Shown: piece after piece, positions 1-8,716 of the stretch
Layout: each line of letters begins with the position of its first letter
How positions within the stretch are numbered: position 1 is the stretch's first letter
Assembly (NCBI RefSeq): GCF_003667545.1
Contig: NZ_RCUV01000007.1
Location: 1 to 64,000 of the forward strand
Direction of reading: 5' to 3'
Source: Mycetocola manganoxydans
GTDB lineage: Bacteria; Actinomycetota; Actinomycetes; Actinomycetales; Microbacteriaceae
DNA length: 64,000 nt
Position numbers and translations under genes: made by a program
The notes under the pieces: generated by a model
The model's database searches: none
Seen by the model: the letters and a program-made list of their open reading frames with translations, nothing else
What the model was told of the DNA's origin: nothing

Positions 1-386
1 GTGAACGTGAGACGGAGCATCCGCGGCGGCTTCTGTTGTCGCCAGCGCACGGAAAACCGCCACGTGATGCGCGTTAGTGACAATTGAGCGCGTCGGGTGC
101 GTCCCGACAGGCCCAGGCGGGGCGCACGTGCCTCGAGTTGCCCCACTATCTCGTTAACGACGTCGATTCACCACGAAGCGTCGCTCGCCTCGGCTGGGGA
201 AGCGTTTCGTGGCGATTCGGCACCCACGCTCGCGTTCATGAGCGTCGATCGGTCCGAAAGGGTCGTTCGCGGCATCGACCGGTCCGAAAGGGTCGCTCAC
301 CGTCGGTGTTGGCAGCCCTTCCGGCCCGATCGAGGAGCGGATGCTGCTGGGCGCGCCACGTGACATCCGTCCCGTGACGACTCGGC
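1..386. other. left-edge region without a convincing gene
   Basis: No frame here shows recognisable protein features. The open frames on the plus strand at about 84-377 give an Arg/Ser-rich translation typical of chance frames in GC-rich DNA. The first 75 bases could be the tail of a gene lying to the left, since one frame stays open from base 3 to a TAG near base 75, but nothing in it is diagnostic. The only obvious structure is a short tandem repeat at 250-295, listed separately. The downstream ybdK ends at 387 on the minus strand, so this is a gene-end flank. Confidence 0.5.
250..295. repeat. two-copy 16-bp direct repeat, 30-bp period
   Basis: CGGTCCGAAAGGGTCG occurs at 250-265 and again at 280-295. 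Read on the minus strand the repeat would encode Asp-Pro-Phe-Gly-Pro twice within a 70-codon open frame (154-366), so it is either a small repeat protein or simply a duplicated non-coding segment. No function can be assigned. Confidence 0.7.
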
Positions 387-1538
387 TCAGACCGAGCGAC
401 CCTGGGGCGTCGAGCCGTCGCGGAGCTCCTGCGCGAGCGCTTTGACGACGGTCGTCAGATCTCCGTCGTTGGCCTCAGCGATCCGCAGCTGACGGATGTA
501 GCTCGCGCCGTCGTCGAGTATCGACACGATCGACGCAAGCTCAGCGGAGCAGCGCAGACGCTCAGCCACCGGGGCCAGAGTGACGAGCAGGTCGCGGATG
601 TCATCGGTCACGGCGCGTTCGTTCCCGTCGCCATCGAGGATGATCTGGGCGTCGAGGCCATAGCGGGCCGCACGCCATTTGTTCTCGCGTACGAACCACG
701 GCGGCAACACGGGGAGCGTCTCGCCGGCATCCAGCAGGCTGGAGAGATGTTCCACCAGGCAGTGGATGAGGGCAGCAACGGCGGCGAGCTCGCGGTGGGT
801 GGACGCACCATCGCAGAACCTCACCTCGAGGGTGCCCCAGTGCGGTGATGGGCGGATGTCCCAGCGAACCTCGGTGAAGTCGTCGATGATGCCCGGGCGG
901 GTCATGTCGGCCACGTAGCCCTCGAAGGCTTCCCAGTCGGACAGCTGGTACGGCAGTCCGGCCGTCGGCAGCTGCTGGAACATGAGTGCCCGGTTCGAGG
1001 CATAACCGGTGTCGGTTCCGGTCCAGTACGGACTCGACGCTGAGATCGCCTGCAGGTGGGGAATGTAGCTGAGCATGGCGTTGAGGATCGGCATAACCTT
1101 GTCCCGATCCTCGATGCCGACGTGCACGTGCACGCCCCAGATCATCATGTTCCTGCCCCACCACTTCGTGCGCTCGATCAGCTTGTGGTACCGCTCCTTG
1201 TTGGCGACGGGCTGGTCGTACCACTGGCCGAACGGGTGGGAGCCGCTCCCGATGATGTCGATGCCACGGGGAAGAGTGACCGCGCGCAACTCCTGCAGCT
1301 GGCCGTCGAGGTCGCTCACGGCAGCGCCGACCGTCGTGTGCACTCCGCTCACCAGCTCGACGGTGTTGAGCAGGAGCTCCCCGGTGATCCTCGGGTGAGG
1401 CTGGCCGTCGGGGGAGTGCAGGGCGAGGAGGACCTCTTCCGCGGCCGAGACGAGCTCTCCGCTGTCCCTGTCGACGAGGGCGAGTTCCCACTCGATGCCG
1501 ACGGTCGATCGCTCTGACCTCGCGAAGTCGATGCCCAT
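387..1538 (-). CDS. ybdK: YbdK-type carboxylate-amine ligase (glutamate-cysteine ligase family 2)
   Basis: This 383-residue protein belongs to the GCS2/YbdK branch of the ATP-grasp-like glutamate-cysteine ligases, which join an amino acid to glutamate with ATP. The exact substrate of YbdK proteins is usually unproven. Visible family signatures are GIEWELALVD near the N-terminus, HVHVGI in the middle, a TDTGYASNRALMF segment, and WDIRPSPHWGTLEVR. Length fits the family (about 370-390). The start is uncertain: ATG at 1538 puts the conserved FARSERSTVGIEWE block close to the N-terminus as in homologues, whereas GTG at 1577 has a better ribosome site (GGAAAGA) and would add 13 residues. It is divergent from the F420 oxidoreductase, with only about 35-75 bp between them. 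Cytosolic. Confidence 0.88.
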   Translation of the reverse strand: MGIDFARSERSTVGIEWELALVDRDSGELVSAAEEVLLALHSPDGQPHPRITGELLLNTVELVSGVHTTVGAAVSDLDGQLQELRAVTLPRGIDIIGSGSHPFGQWYDQPVANKERYHKLIERTKWWGRNMMIWGVHVHVGIEDRDKVMPILNAMLSYIPHLQAISASSPYWTGTDTGYASNRALMFQQLPTAGLPYQLSDWEAFEGYVADMTRPGIIDDFTEVRWDIRPSPHWGTLEVRFCDGASTHRELAAVAALIHCLVEHLSSLLDAGETLPVLPPWFVRENKWRAARYGLDAQIILDGDGNERAVTDDIRDLLVTLAPVAERLRCSAELASIVSILDDGASYIRQLRIAEANDGDLTTVVKALAQELRDGSTPQGRSV

Positions 1539-1600
1539 GCTGGAGTCCGTCCGATCCTGCCGGAACCGCCCCGGCACCGTTCATCTTTCCATGCCGAGCC

Positions 1601-1606
1601 TAAGCT
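1601..1606 (+). promoter_or_regulatory. -10 hexamer of a leaderless promoter
   Basis: TAAGCT is followed by six bases and then the ATG at 1613. No Shine-Dalgarno lies between. The spacing places the transcription start on the A of the start codon. Confidence 0.55.
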
Positions 1607-1612
1607 TGAACA

Positions 1613-2401
1613 ATGACAGTCGAGAGAGAACGTCCCGTCCGCATCGGTGTTCAGATCGCACCCCAGCACGCGCCGTATGCCGCCATCCGCGACACGGTCG
1701 CCGGCCTGGAGGATATGGGTGTCGACATCCTCTTCAACTGGGATCACTTCTTCCCGCTCAGCGGTGAACCGGACGGACTGCACTTCGAAGCGTGGACGAT
1801 GCTCGGCGCCTGGGCAGAGCAGACCAGCCGCGTCGAGTTCGGCACGCTCGTCAATTGCAACAGCTACCGCAACGCGAACCTGCAGGCCGACATGGCGAGA
1901 ACTCTCGACCACATCTCGGGCGGGCGTTTCATCTTCGGTACCGGCGCGGGCTGGTTCGAGCGGGACTATGACGAGTACGGCTACGAGTTCGGGACGCCGG
2001 GCTCGAGGATCGCCGCGCTGGGGGAGGCTCTTCCGGCGATCACCGACCGGTGGACGAAACTCAACCCTCCGCCGACCCGCAGGATTCCGATCATGATCGG
2101 CGGAGGCGGCGTGAAAAAGACGCTGCGCCTGGTCGCGCAGCACGCTGACATCTGGCACAGCTTCAGCTCACCCGAGGTCCTCACTGAGAAGCTCGGCATC
2201 CTTCAGGGACACGCGGATGCCGTGGGTCGCGACATCTCGGAGATCGAGATTTCGACCGAACTGAAAGGGAGGGATGAAGCGACCGCGGATGAGCTGCTCG
2301 CGCTCGGCACGACGATGTTCACCCTGGGAATCAGCGGGCCGGATCACGACCTCGATTCCGTCCGGCGGTGGCTTGCCTGGCGTGACGGTGTGACGGGCTG
2401 A
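1613..2401 (+). CDS. LLM-class F420-dependent oxidoreductase, Rv1855c family
   Basis: The 262-residue protein is a luciferase-like TIM-barrel flavin/deazaflavin enzyme. It starts with RIGVQIAPQH and carries GVDILFNWDHFFP, TSRVEFGTLV, ARTLDHISGGRFIFG and RIPIMIGGGG, the blocks typical of the F420-using Rv1855c subfamily known from mycobacteria and other actinobacteria. Such proteins move a hydride between F420H2 and an organic substrate; the substrate is unknown. Its presence implies that the organism makes coenzyme F420. The gene is preceded by a leaderless-type -10 element and stands alone ahead of the rpsP block. Family length is about 255-290, so it appears complete. Confidence 0.85.
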   Translation: MTVERERPVRIGVQIAPQHAPYAAIRDTVAGLEDMGVDILFNWDHFFPLSGEPDGLHFEAWTMLGAWAEQTSRVEFGTLVNCNSYRNANLQADMARTLDHISGGRFIFGTGAGWFERDYDEYGYEFGTPGSRIAALGEALPAITDRWTKLNPPPTRRIPIMIGGGGVKKTLRLVAQHADIWHSFSSPEVLTEKLGILQGHADAVGRDISEIEISTELKGRDEATADELLALGTTMFTLGISGPDHDLDSVRRWLAWRDGVTG

Positions 2402-2579
2402 AGCGCGCCGCAAACTGCTGGTCACACTGCCCGCAAATATCTGACAGAATGGTTAGTCGAGTCTGCACTCGCCCGACCCTCTAATCAGGCGCTGCAGCAA
2501 TAAGAGCTTTCGGACCGAGTGTGCCCCCACGCAGCCGGTGACGAGCACAATCACACAACAAATAACTTTCAGGAGAATT

Positions 2580-3002
2580 GTGTCTGTCAAGATTCGTTTG
2601 AAGCGCCTGGGCAAGATCCGCGCACCGTACTACCGCATCGTCGTCGCCGACTCACGCACCAAGCGTGACGGTCGCGTCATCGAGGAGATCGGTCAGTACC
2701 ACCCCACCGAAGAGCCTTCGTTCATCGAGGTCAAGTCGGAGCGGGCTCAGTACTGGCTGTCCGTCGGCGCCCAGCCGACCCCTCAGGTCGAAGCAATCCT
2801 CAAGCTCACGGGCGACTGGGGCAAGTTCAAGGGTGACAAGGACGCTGTCTCCACCGTCAAGACCAAGGAGCCGAAGGTTCCTTTCGTCGCCGACGAGAAG
2901 AAGAAGCCTGTCCTCAAGCCCAAGGCTGAGAAGCCGGCCGTCAAGGACGAGGCTCCTGCCGAGACCGAAGCAGCTCCGGCTGTTGAAGAAGACAAGGCGT
3001 AA
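2580..3002 (+). CDS. rpsP: 30S ribosomal protein S16
   Basis: The 140-residue protein is S16, a small-subunit protein that binds 16S rRNA early in assembly. The N-terminal 80 residues carry the S16 core ([35 protein letters not shown]). The remaining 60 form a Lys/Glu/Ala/Pro-rich tail, an extension common in actinobacteria but absent from the about 80-residue E. coli protein. The GTG start at 2580 is fixed by AGGAGA at 2571-2576 and by homology; a frame open to 2538 is not used. It begins the block rpsP-khpA-rimM, with khpA four bases downstream. The 178-bp region upstream should hold the operon promoter, but no clear -35/-10 pair could be picked out. Confidence 0.97.
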   Translation: MSVKIRLKRLGKIRAPYYRIVVADSRTKRDGRVIEEIGQYHPTEEPSFIEVKSERAQYWLSVGAQPTPQVEAILKLTGDWGKFKGDKDAVSTVKTKEPKVPFVADEKKKPVLKPKAEKPAVKDEAPAETEAAPAVEEDKA

Positions 3003-3005
3003 CAA

Positions 3006-3242
3006 TTGCTCGCACCTGCTCTCGAACACCTCGTCAAGGGGATTGTTGACAATCCGGACGACGTGACCGTCGTAGCGCAGAGCTCACCACGCGGTGAGGT
3101 CCTCGAGGTTCGCGTGAACCCCGAGGACCTCGGCCGTGTGATCGGCCGTTCAGGCCGCACGGCAAAGGCGCTCCGCACTCTCGTCTCCGCTCTCGCCGAT
3201 GGTCGCCGCGTCCGCGTCGACGTCGTCGACACCGATTCCTGA
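3006..3242 (+). CDS. khpA: KH-domain RNA-binding protein KhpA
   Basis: This 78-residue protein is a single KH domain. The GxxG loop is seen in DLGRVIGRSGRTAKALRTLV. KhpA binds RNA broadly, usually with KhpB/Jag, and in Gram-positive bacteria influences cell elongation and RNA stability. It starts with TTG at 3006, four bases after the rpsP stop, and ends one base before the preferred rimM GTG, so translational coupling is likely. The order rpsP-khpA-rimM is conserved across actinobacteria. Length matches the family (75-85). Confidence 0.93.
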   Translation: MLAPALEHLVKGIVDNPDDVTVVAQSSPRGEVLEVRVNPEDLGRVIGRSGRTAKALRTLVSALADGRRVRVDVVDTDS

Positions 3243-3243
3243 C

Positions 3244-3912
3244 GTGAGCGCCGCCGAAACACCAAAGACCCAATTGCGGGTCGGACGGCTCACGAAGGCC
3301 CACGGGCTCAAGGGAGCCCTCAAGCTTGAACTCTTCACCGATGACCCGGCGCGCCGGTTCGTGCCGGGGGCGGTCTTCACCCTCCAGGTTCCGACCGGTT
3401 CGCCGTGGCACGGCAAGTCCCTCACCCTGACCGAGTTGCGCTGGTACAACGGCCACCCGGTCGGTTTCTTCGAGGGCGTTCCCGACCGGTCCGCCGCTGA
3501 GACTCTCGTCAAGGCGATTCTCTGGATCGAACAGGACTCGGCCGAAGCATCCCCGGAAGAAGACGCCTGGTACGACCACCAGCTCGTCGGACTCGCTGTG
3601 CACCGCGACGGACAGAAGGTCGGAACCGTTGCCCGGGTCGACCACTTCCCGGCGCAGGACCTCCTCATCGTCACGACGGCGACCGGCGACGTCATGGTCC
3701 CGTTCGTCAAGGCGATCGTGCCCGCCGTCGACGTCGCCGCAGGCATCGTCACGGTCACGCCACCCGCGGGTCTCTTCGAAGAACTGCCCGATGATGACGA
3801 CGAAGCAGACGACGTCACCGCTCCGGAGCCGACGGATGCCGATGGCACCGTCTCCGAGAGCGCGGATGCTGCGGCGCAGGTCCAGGAAAACGCCGAAGAC
3901 GACAAGAACTGA
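3244..3912 (+). CDS. rimM: ribosome maturation factor RimM
   Basis: RimM helps mature the 16S 3' domain and contacts S19. The 222-residue protein has the N-terminal RimM barrel (LRVGRLTKAHGLKGALKLELFTDD) and a PRC-barrel half containing DAWYDHQLVGLAV and DLLIVTTATGDVMVPFVKAIVP. After about residue 175 comes an acidic Asp/Glu/Ala tail not needed for the fold. GTG at 3244 is preferred because a longer frame from 3199 would overlap khpA by 44 bases. In most relatives trmD follows directly. Here the next gene is on the opposite strand, and trmD lies 6.4 kb away behind nitrite/siroheme genes. Confidence 0.94.
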   Translation: MSAAETPKTQLRVGRLTKAHGLKGALKLELFTDDPARRFVPGAVFTLQVPTGSPWHGKSLTLTELRWYNGHPVGFFEGVPDRSAAETLVKAILWIEQDSAEASPEEDAWYDHQLVGLAVHRDGQKVGTVARVDHFPAQDLLIVTTATGDVMVPFVKAIVPAVDVAAGIVTVTPPAGLFEELPDDDDEADDVTAPEPTDADGTVSESADAAAQVQENAEDDKN

Positions 3913-3955
3913 CTCTGTCGTTCCTGCTGGCGCCTCAGCGCCTCGGATCGGGCGC

Positions 3956-5095
3956 TCAGACGTCGATGCGATAGCCGCGTTTGATGACGGTCTGCACCAG
4001 GCCACTCGCCGGGAGCGATTGACGTAACCGGCTGAGCGCGACCTCGAGTGCGTGGTCGTCGACGCTCCCCGGAAGCTGAGCGGCGAGCTCGGTCCGGGGA
4101 ACCACAGCGCCTCCCGCTGCGAGCAGGGCCCGGAACAACGCCAGCGCGGCGGGAGGGAGCTGCGTGCGAACGCCATCGATCTCGACGACGCTGCCGCGGA
4201 GTGCGACGCGTCCGTGGGCGGTGTCCAGGGTCCGGATCCGCTGGGTCTCCAGATGTTCGCAGACCAGCCGGATGAGTGCGCCCATCCTGAATCGCTCGGG
4301 CTGGATGGGATTGATTCCCGCGGCCAGAAGCGGTGCTGCCGTCACGGGTCCGACCGCGGCAGCGAGCACATCCGAGCGGAACGCGTCGACGAGCGCAGCG
4401 GAACATCCGAGGAACTGGGCCGCACCGAACAGGGCGTCGACGGCGGGAGCGCTCGTGAACGTCACCGCGTCAAGCTGGCGAGACACGACGGCATCCACGA
4501 GGCGGTGAACGCGTTCGTCGTTCTCGTCCGGAGTGCGCCACCGGTACGGGGCAACCGTGAGAACCGTGTGGCCGGCAGCCCTCAGGCGGGTCAGCTGGCC
4601 TTCGTCGGTGTAGCCGTGAAGCTGCACGGCGACCGTCACCCCCGAGGGAAATCGTTCGAGCGTCAGCGACACCAGTGACGCGGTTGTCTCTTCGTCGCTC
4701 ATGCCGACATCGTTGAGGCCGGCAGCGCGGATCCCGCCGCGGGCTTTGGGTCCCCGCACCAGGATGGCGGTGTCGCCGAGCGCGTCGAGAAGGTCCTGCC
4801 CGAGACCGGCAGCGTCGGCGGCTTCGAACCAACGGCGGATGCCGTACGACGTCGTGCCGAGGAGAACGTCGGGTTTCGCGGCGATGATCGCGCGGGTGTC
4901 ATCGATGAGTTCACCGTCGTGCTCGGACGGGGCGATGCGCAGCGTTGGGGCGTGAAGAACAGAGGCGCCGCGCCGCTCGAGTGCGTCGATCAGATCCTCG
5001 GCCCTGCGGTCGCTCGTGACCCCGATACGGAACCCCTCGAGCTGATCGGGCCGGAAACCGGGAACCGGGGGCATCGCATCCGTCATCTCTCTCAC
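3956..5095 (-). CDS. uroporphyrinogen-III synthase fused to OmpR-type winged helix (NnaR-like)
   Basis: Residues about 15-265 form the two-lobed HemD fold, which closes hydroxymethylbilane to uroporphyrinogen III. Visible landmarks are FRIGVTSDRRAEDLIDALERRGA and the TFTSAPAVDAL segment. Residues about 280-379 are an OmpR/PhoB-type DNA-binding winged helix, with PPAALALFRALLAAGGAVV, TELAAQLPG, HALEVALSRLR and a final VIKRGYRIDV. This architecture matches NnaR of Streptomyces coelicolor, a HemD-like regulator of nitrate/nitrite assimilation. A regulatory role is therefore likely in addition to, or instead of, catalysis. The GTG start overlaps the cobA stop by four bases (GTGA), making it the last gene of nirB-cobA-hemD. 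Whether the enzyme half is active cannot be told from sequence. Confidence 0.87.
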   Translation of the reverse strand: MREMTDAMPPVPGFRPDQLEGFRIGVTSDRRAEDLIDALERRGASVLHAPTLRIAPSEHDGELIDDTRAIIAAKPDVLLGTTSYGIRRWFEAADAAGLGQDLLDALGDTAILVRGPKARGGIRAAGLNDVGMSDEETTASLVSLTLERFPSGVTVAVQLHGYTDEGQLTRLRAAGHTVLTVAPYRWRTPDENDERVHRLVDAVVSRQLDAVTFTSAPAVDALFGAAQFLGCSAALVDAFRSDVLAAAVGPVTAAPLLAAGINPIQPERFRMGALIRLVCEHLETQRIRTLDTAHGRVALRGSVVEIDGVRTQLPPAALALFRALLAAGGAVVPRTELAAQLPGSVDDHALEVALSRLRQSLPASGLVQTVIKRGYRIDV

Positions 5096-5871
5096 TCCGA
5101 CAGCGAAGCCGCGGTGTCGAGCAGGCGGGAAGCGGCCGCATCGCCGGAGTCGGCGAGGCCGACGACCTCTCCGATGACGAGGACCGCTGGAGACCGTACG
5201 GCAGCGGCGGATGCCACGTGGAGCGCTGTGGCGAGGGTCGCGACGGTCGTGCGCTGGGTCGGGGTGAATCCCCGCTCGATGATCGCAACGGGCAGCGTCG
5301 GGGCGAGACCGTGCTTGAGCAAACCCTGCGTCAAGGTCGGAAGCGTGGCGACCCCCATGAGCACGACGATCGTACCGCCGAGGCCGGCCAGGTGACGGTG
5401 CTCGTCATCGCTGAGCGGAGCGTGTCCGGAGACGACGGTGAAGAGATGGGTGACCCCACGCGCGGTGACAGGGATGCCTGCTGCCGCGGGAACCGAGATC
5501 GCACTCGTGACGCCGGGGATCACGTCGACGGGGATGCCGGCGGCGCGGCAGGCAGCAACCTCTTCGGCGCCGCGACCGAAAACGTACGGGTCACCCCCCT
5601 TGAGCCGAACCACCCGCGATCCTGCCTGGGCGTGCTCCACGAGGAGTCTTTCGATCTCGGTCTGGCCGATCGGGTGATGTCCGGGCGTCTTGCCGACATT
5701 GATGAGGTGCGCGTGCGGAGCGAGCTCCGGCAGGGTGTCATGCGGCGCGAGGCGGTCGTACAGCACGACGTCTGCGCTTCGAAGCGCCTCGACAGCGGCG
5801 ACGGTGAGCAGCTTCGCGTCACCCGGCCCTCCGCCGACGAGCGTGACCGAACCCCTGGTGGATGTCGTCAT
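5092..5871 (-). CDS. cobA: uroporphyrinogen-III C-methyltransferase
   Basis: The 259-residue enzyme adds two methyl groups from S-adenosylmethionine to uroporphyrinogen III, giving precorrin-2, the first step toward siroheme. The SAM-binding start TLVGGGPGDAKLLT and the motif RLKGGDPYVFGRGAEEV identify the tetrapyrrole methylase family. This is the stand-alone form, without the CysG oxidase/chelatase domain. The ATG at 5871 overlaps the nirB stop by four bases (ATGA), and hemD starts inside its own stop, so the three genes are co-translated. It supplies siroheme for NirB. Confidence 0.93.
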   Translation of the reverse strand: MTTSTRGSVTLVGGGPGDAKLLTVAAVEALRSADVVLYDRLAPHDTLPELAPHAHLINVGKTPGHHPIGQTEIERLLVEHAQAGSRVVRLKGGDPYVFGRGAEEVAACRAAGIPVDVIPGVTSAISVPAAAGIPVTARGVTHLFTVVSGHAPLSDDEHRHLAGLGGTIVVLMGVATLPTLTQGLLKHGLAPTLPVAIIERGFTPTQRTTVATLATALHVASAAAVRSPAVLVIGEVVGLADSGDAAASRLLDTAASLSE

Positions 5872-8474
5872 GTCTCGCTCCGAACCGGGATGGTTGTTCC
5901 CGACAGAAGGATAGCCTTTCCGCTCTTCCGTTCTTCCTGTGTTGCAGGACGTAACTGTCCGCGTTCCTCGACGCGCGCGAGGCTGGGGTCTGCGCTGTCC
6001 GGTGCGTTGACGAATGAGCGGAACTTCTTGAGTCGCTCCGGGTCGGCGAGGGTGGCAGCCCACTCGTCTTCGTAGTTGTCCACGTGAGCGGCCATCGCCT
6101 GCTCCAGCTCCTCGGCGAGCCCGAGTGAGTCCTCGACGACGACGGCGCGGACATGGTCGATCCCGCCGTCGAGGTCTTCCATCCAGCGCGCCGTGCGCTG
6201 CAGCCTGTCGGCCGTGCGGATGTAGTACATCATGTACCGGTCGATGTAACGGATCAGTGTCTCGTCATCGAGGTCAGATGCCAGGAGCTGGCCGTGGCTG
6301 GGCTGGAAGCCGCCATTCCCGCCGACGTACAGGTTCCAGCCGCCATCCGTCGCGATGACGCCGATGTCCTTTCCCCGTGCTTCGGCACACTCCCGGGCGC
6401 AGCCGGAAACGCCGAACTTGAATTTGTGTGGGGCCCGAAGACCGCGAAAACGAAGCTCGAGGCGGATCGCCATGCTCACCGAGTCCTGGACGCCGAACCG
6501 GCACCACGTCGACCCGACACAGCTCTTGACATTGCGCAGGGCTTTTCCGTAGGCCTGACCCGACTCGAACCCGGCGTCGACGAGGATTCTCCAGATCTCG
6601 GGAAGCTGGTCCAGCCGCGCCCCGAACAGGTCGATGCGCTGTCCGCCGGTGATCTTCGTGTAGAGCCCGAAATCGGTGGCGACCTGCGCGATGACGGCCA
6701 GTTTCTGCGGGGTGATCTCGCCGCCCGGGATCCGGGGAACCACCGAATAACTTCCGTCCTTCTGCATGTTGGCCATTGCACGGTCGTTGGTGTCCTGAAG
6801 CGTGCCTCGCCCCGAGTCGAGGATGTGGCCGTCGGTCTGGCTGGCGAGAATCGACGCCACCACCGGCTTGCAGACATCGCAGCCACGGCCCGTTCCGAAA
6901 CGGGAGACGATCTCGTCGAACGAGCGAAGTTCGAGCACGCGAACGGACTCGAACAGCTCCTGCCGCGAGAGCGCGAAGTGCTCGCAAAGCGCGCGTGAGA
7001 TGGCGACTCCGGACTTCGTCAGTTCGGTCTCGAGGATCTTCTTGACGAGCGGGACGCACGAGCCGCACTGGGTCCCCGCACGAGAGCATGCCTTGAGATC
7101 CGGGAGCGTGGTGCACGCCTCGCCGTTCACACCGTGGACGGCGTCGCGGACCTGCCCGACGCTCACGTTGTTGCACGAGCAGGCGAGTGCGGTGTCCGGC
7201 AGGTCGTCGCCGGCCGGGGCGTCGACACCGGCAGCGCTGAGGTACGCGGCGGGTTCGTTGGCGAGTACGGAACCGAGCAGCGGGCGGAGCGACGCGTAGG
7301 GCGACGCGTCCCCGACGAAGATGCCGCCGAGCAACGTCTTCGCATCGTTCGTCGTGACGATCTTCTGGTACAGGCCGCGTGCCGGGTCGGCGTAGACGAT
7401 CTCGAGCGCGTTCTCCGTCGTGGCGAGGGCATCCCCGAAGCTCGCGACATCGACGCCGGACAGCTTGAGTTTGGTGGCGTCGTCGACGGAGGTGAACTCG
7501 GCGGCTCCACCGAGCAGCCGGTCGGCGACGACCTCGGCCATGGCGTTGGCGGGGGCGACGAGACCGGTGCACACGCCGCCGAAGGAGGCGACCTCGCCGA
7601 TCGCCCAGACCGACTCCGCGCTCGTCGCGCAATCGGTGCCGATAGCGATCCCCCCGCGGGCGCCGAGGGTGATGCCGGCTGACGCAGCCAATTCATCGCG
7701 AGGACGGATGCCGATGGCGAAGACGACGATGTCGGTGGGCACCGACTGGCCGTTGCTGAATTTGACGCCGATGACGGATGCTCCGTCGTCGCTCGTCAGG
7801 ACGGCTCGCGGTCGGGTTCCGAGGTGGAGTGTGATGCCCTGACCGGCGATGATCCGGCCGAGCGCTTGTCCGGCACCTTCATCCAGCTGCGCCGACATGA
7901 GCCACGAGCCGGAGTGCACGATGGCAGTTTCGGCGCCGAGCCGGGCGAAGCCCCCTGCCGCCTCGAGCCCGAGCAGCCCACCGCCCGCCACGAGAACGCG
8001 GGCCGGCCTGCCGTGCTGGGCCGAAATCCTCTCGACGTCCGCCACGAGACGGTCGACGTCATCGATCGTCCGGTACACGCGGGCCAGGTGTGAGCCCGGG
8101 ATGTCGGGGACCGGAGCGGATGAACCGGTCGCAAAGACGAGCGCGTCATAGCGAAGGACCTCGCCGGACGCGGTCGTGACGGTCCTCGCGGCGGTGTCGA
8201 CGGCATCCGCTCTCGTCTCTCGGTGGAGGACGACATGGTCGCTGTCCCACACGCCTGACGGAGCGAGTGTGAGGTCGACGGGGCCATCGAGCCGTGTGCT
8301 CAGGGCGACCCGGTCGTACGGCAGATGCTGTTCCTCGGAGATCACGCGCACCCGCAGCGTGCGCTCGGAGTCTCGCGCGTGCAGGGCGTCGGCAAGCCGG
8401 TGGGCGGCGGGACCGCCGCCGAGGACGACGACCTCCCTCACCTGAGGATCTGGCTCGTACGTTGTCGGTGTCAT
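5868..8474 (-). CDS. nirB: assimilatory nitrite reductase [NAD(P)H] large subunit
   Basis: The 868-residue protein reduces nitrite to ammonium with NAD(P)H in the cytosol. Order of domains: FAD/NAD(P)-binding oxidoreductase (VVVLGGGPAAHRLADAL; second Rossmann VLVAGGGLLGLEAAGGFA), a BFD-like [2Fe-2S] cysteine cluster beginning at C432-S-C434, then the sulfite/nitrite reductase ferredoxin-like half and the siroheme/[4Fe-4S] domain. The siroheme-linked cysteines are C652-x5-C658 and C692-x3-C696. All expected cofactor residues are present. It is translationally coupled to cobA and divergent from nirD, its small subunit, across a 242-bp control region. A purine-rich AAGGA site precedes the ATG. 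Confidence 0.95.
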   Translation of the reverse strand: MTPTTYEPDPQVREVVVLGGGPAAHRLADALHARDSERTLRVRVISEEQHLPYDRVALSTRLDGPVDLTLAPSGVWDSDHVVLHRETRADAVDTAARTVTTASGEVLRYDALVFATGSSAPVPDIPGSHLARVYRTIDDVDRLVADVERISAQHGRPARVLVAGGGLLGLEAAGGFARLGAETAIVHSGSWLMSAQLDEGAGQALGRIIAGQGITLHLGTRPRAVLTSDDGASVIGVKFSNGQSVPTDIVVFAIGIRPRDELAASAGITLGARGGIAIGTDCATSAESVWAIGEVASFGGVCTGLVAPANAMAEVVADRLLGGAAEFTSVDDATKLKLSGVDVASFGDALATTENALEIVYADPARGLYQKIVTTNDAKTLLGGIFVGDASPYASLRPLLGSVLANEPAAYLSAAGVDAPAGDDLPDTALACSCNNVSVGQVRDAVHGVNGEACTTLPDLKACSRAGTQCGSCVPLVKKILETELTKSGVAISRALCEHFALSRQELFESVRVLELRSFDEIVSRFGTGRGCDVCKPVVASILASQTDGHILDSGRGTLQDTNDRAMANMQKDGSYSVVPRIPGGEITPQKLAVIAQVATDFGLYTKITGGQRIDLFGARLDQLPEIWRILVDAGFESGQAYGKALRNVKSCVGSTWCRFGVQDSVSMAIRLELRFRGLRAPHKFKFGVSGCARECAEARGKDIGVIATDGGWNLYVGGNGGFQPSHGQLLASDLDDETLIRYIDRYMMYYIRTADRLQRTARWMEDLDGGIDHVRAVVVEDSLGLAEELEQAMAAHVDNYEDEWAATLADPERLKKFRSFVNAPDSADPSLARVEERGQLRPATQEERKSGKAILLSGTTIPVRSET

Positions 8475-8716
8475 GTGCCGTCCTTACTTTCGCAGCGCCG
8501 GTGTCTTTGGCGATGTTGAGAAGCGTATGCAGCCGCAATTTCTTCGCGGTGTCTCACGTGTAACCCCCGGTCACCAATCCCGCACACCAGGACTTGCGCG
8601 CTGTGAGGTCGGTTTCACACGGGCGAAACACAAGGACACCGGTCACCGAAACATGCGGCACATAGCGTCGAACCCGACACAACGGTCCAGCCGGGCCGGG
8701 GGACTGAGGAGCAGAG
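8475..8716. promoter_or_regulatory. divergent control region nirB / nirD
   Basis: The 242-bp gap between the two nitrite reductase subunit genes must hold both promoters. Possible operator elements are GTTTC-N8-GAAAC at 8612-8629 and GTAAC-N5-GTCAC at 8560-8574, plus GTCAC then GAAAC at 8642-8652. These resemble half-sites of the actinobacterial nitrogen regulator GlnR (GTnAC/GAAAC), but the spacing differs from the usual six bases. GlnR control is only a suggestion; the linked winged-helix HemD is another candidate regulator. Confidence 0.4.

Noticed and set aside
84-377. Possible small gene on the plus strand at the left edge
   Set aside because: Two overlapping frames with Arg/Ser-rich translations, no ribosome site and no similarity to anything I recognise.
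6274-7632. A 452-codon minus-strand frame inside nirB
   Set aside because: It is a different frame of the same strand as nirB, Arg-rich and without motifs; nirB shows all cofactor residues.
8560-8652. A confident GlnR box
   Set aside because: The pentamers fit but their spacing does not match GTnAC-N6-GAAAC, so it is recorded only as a candidate.
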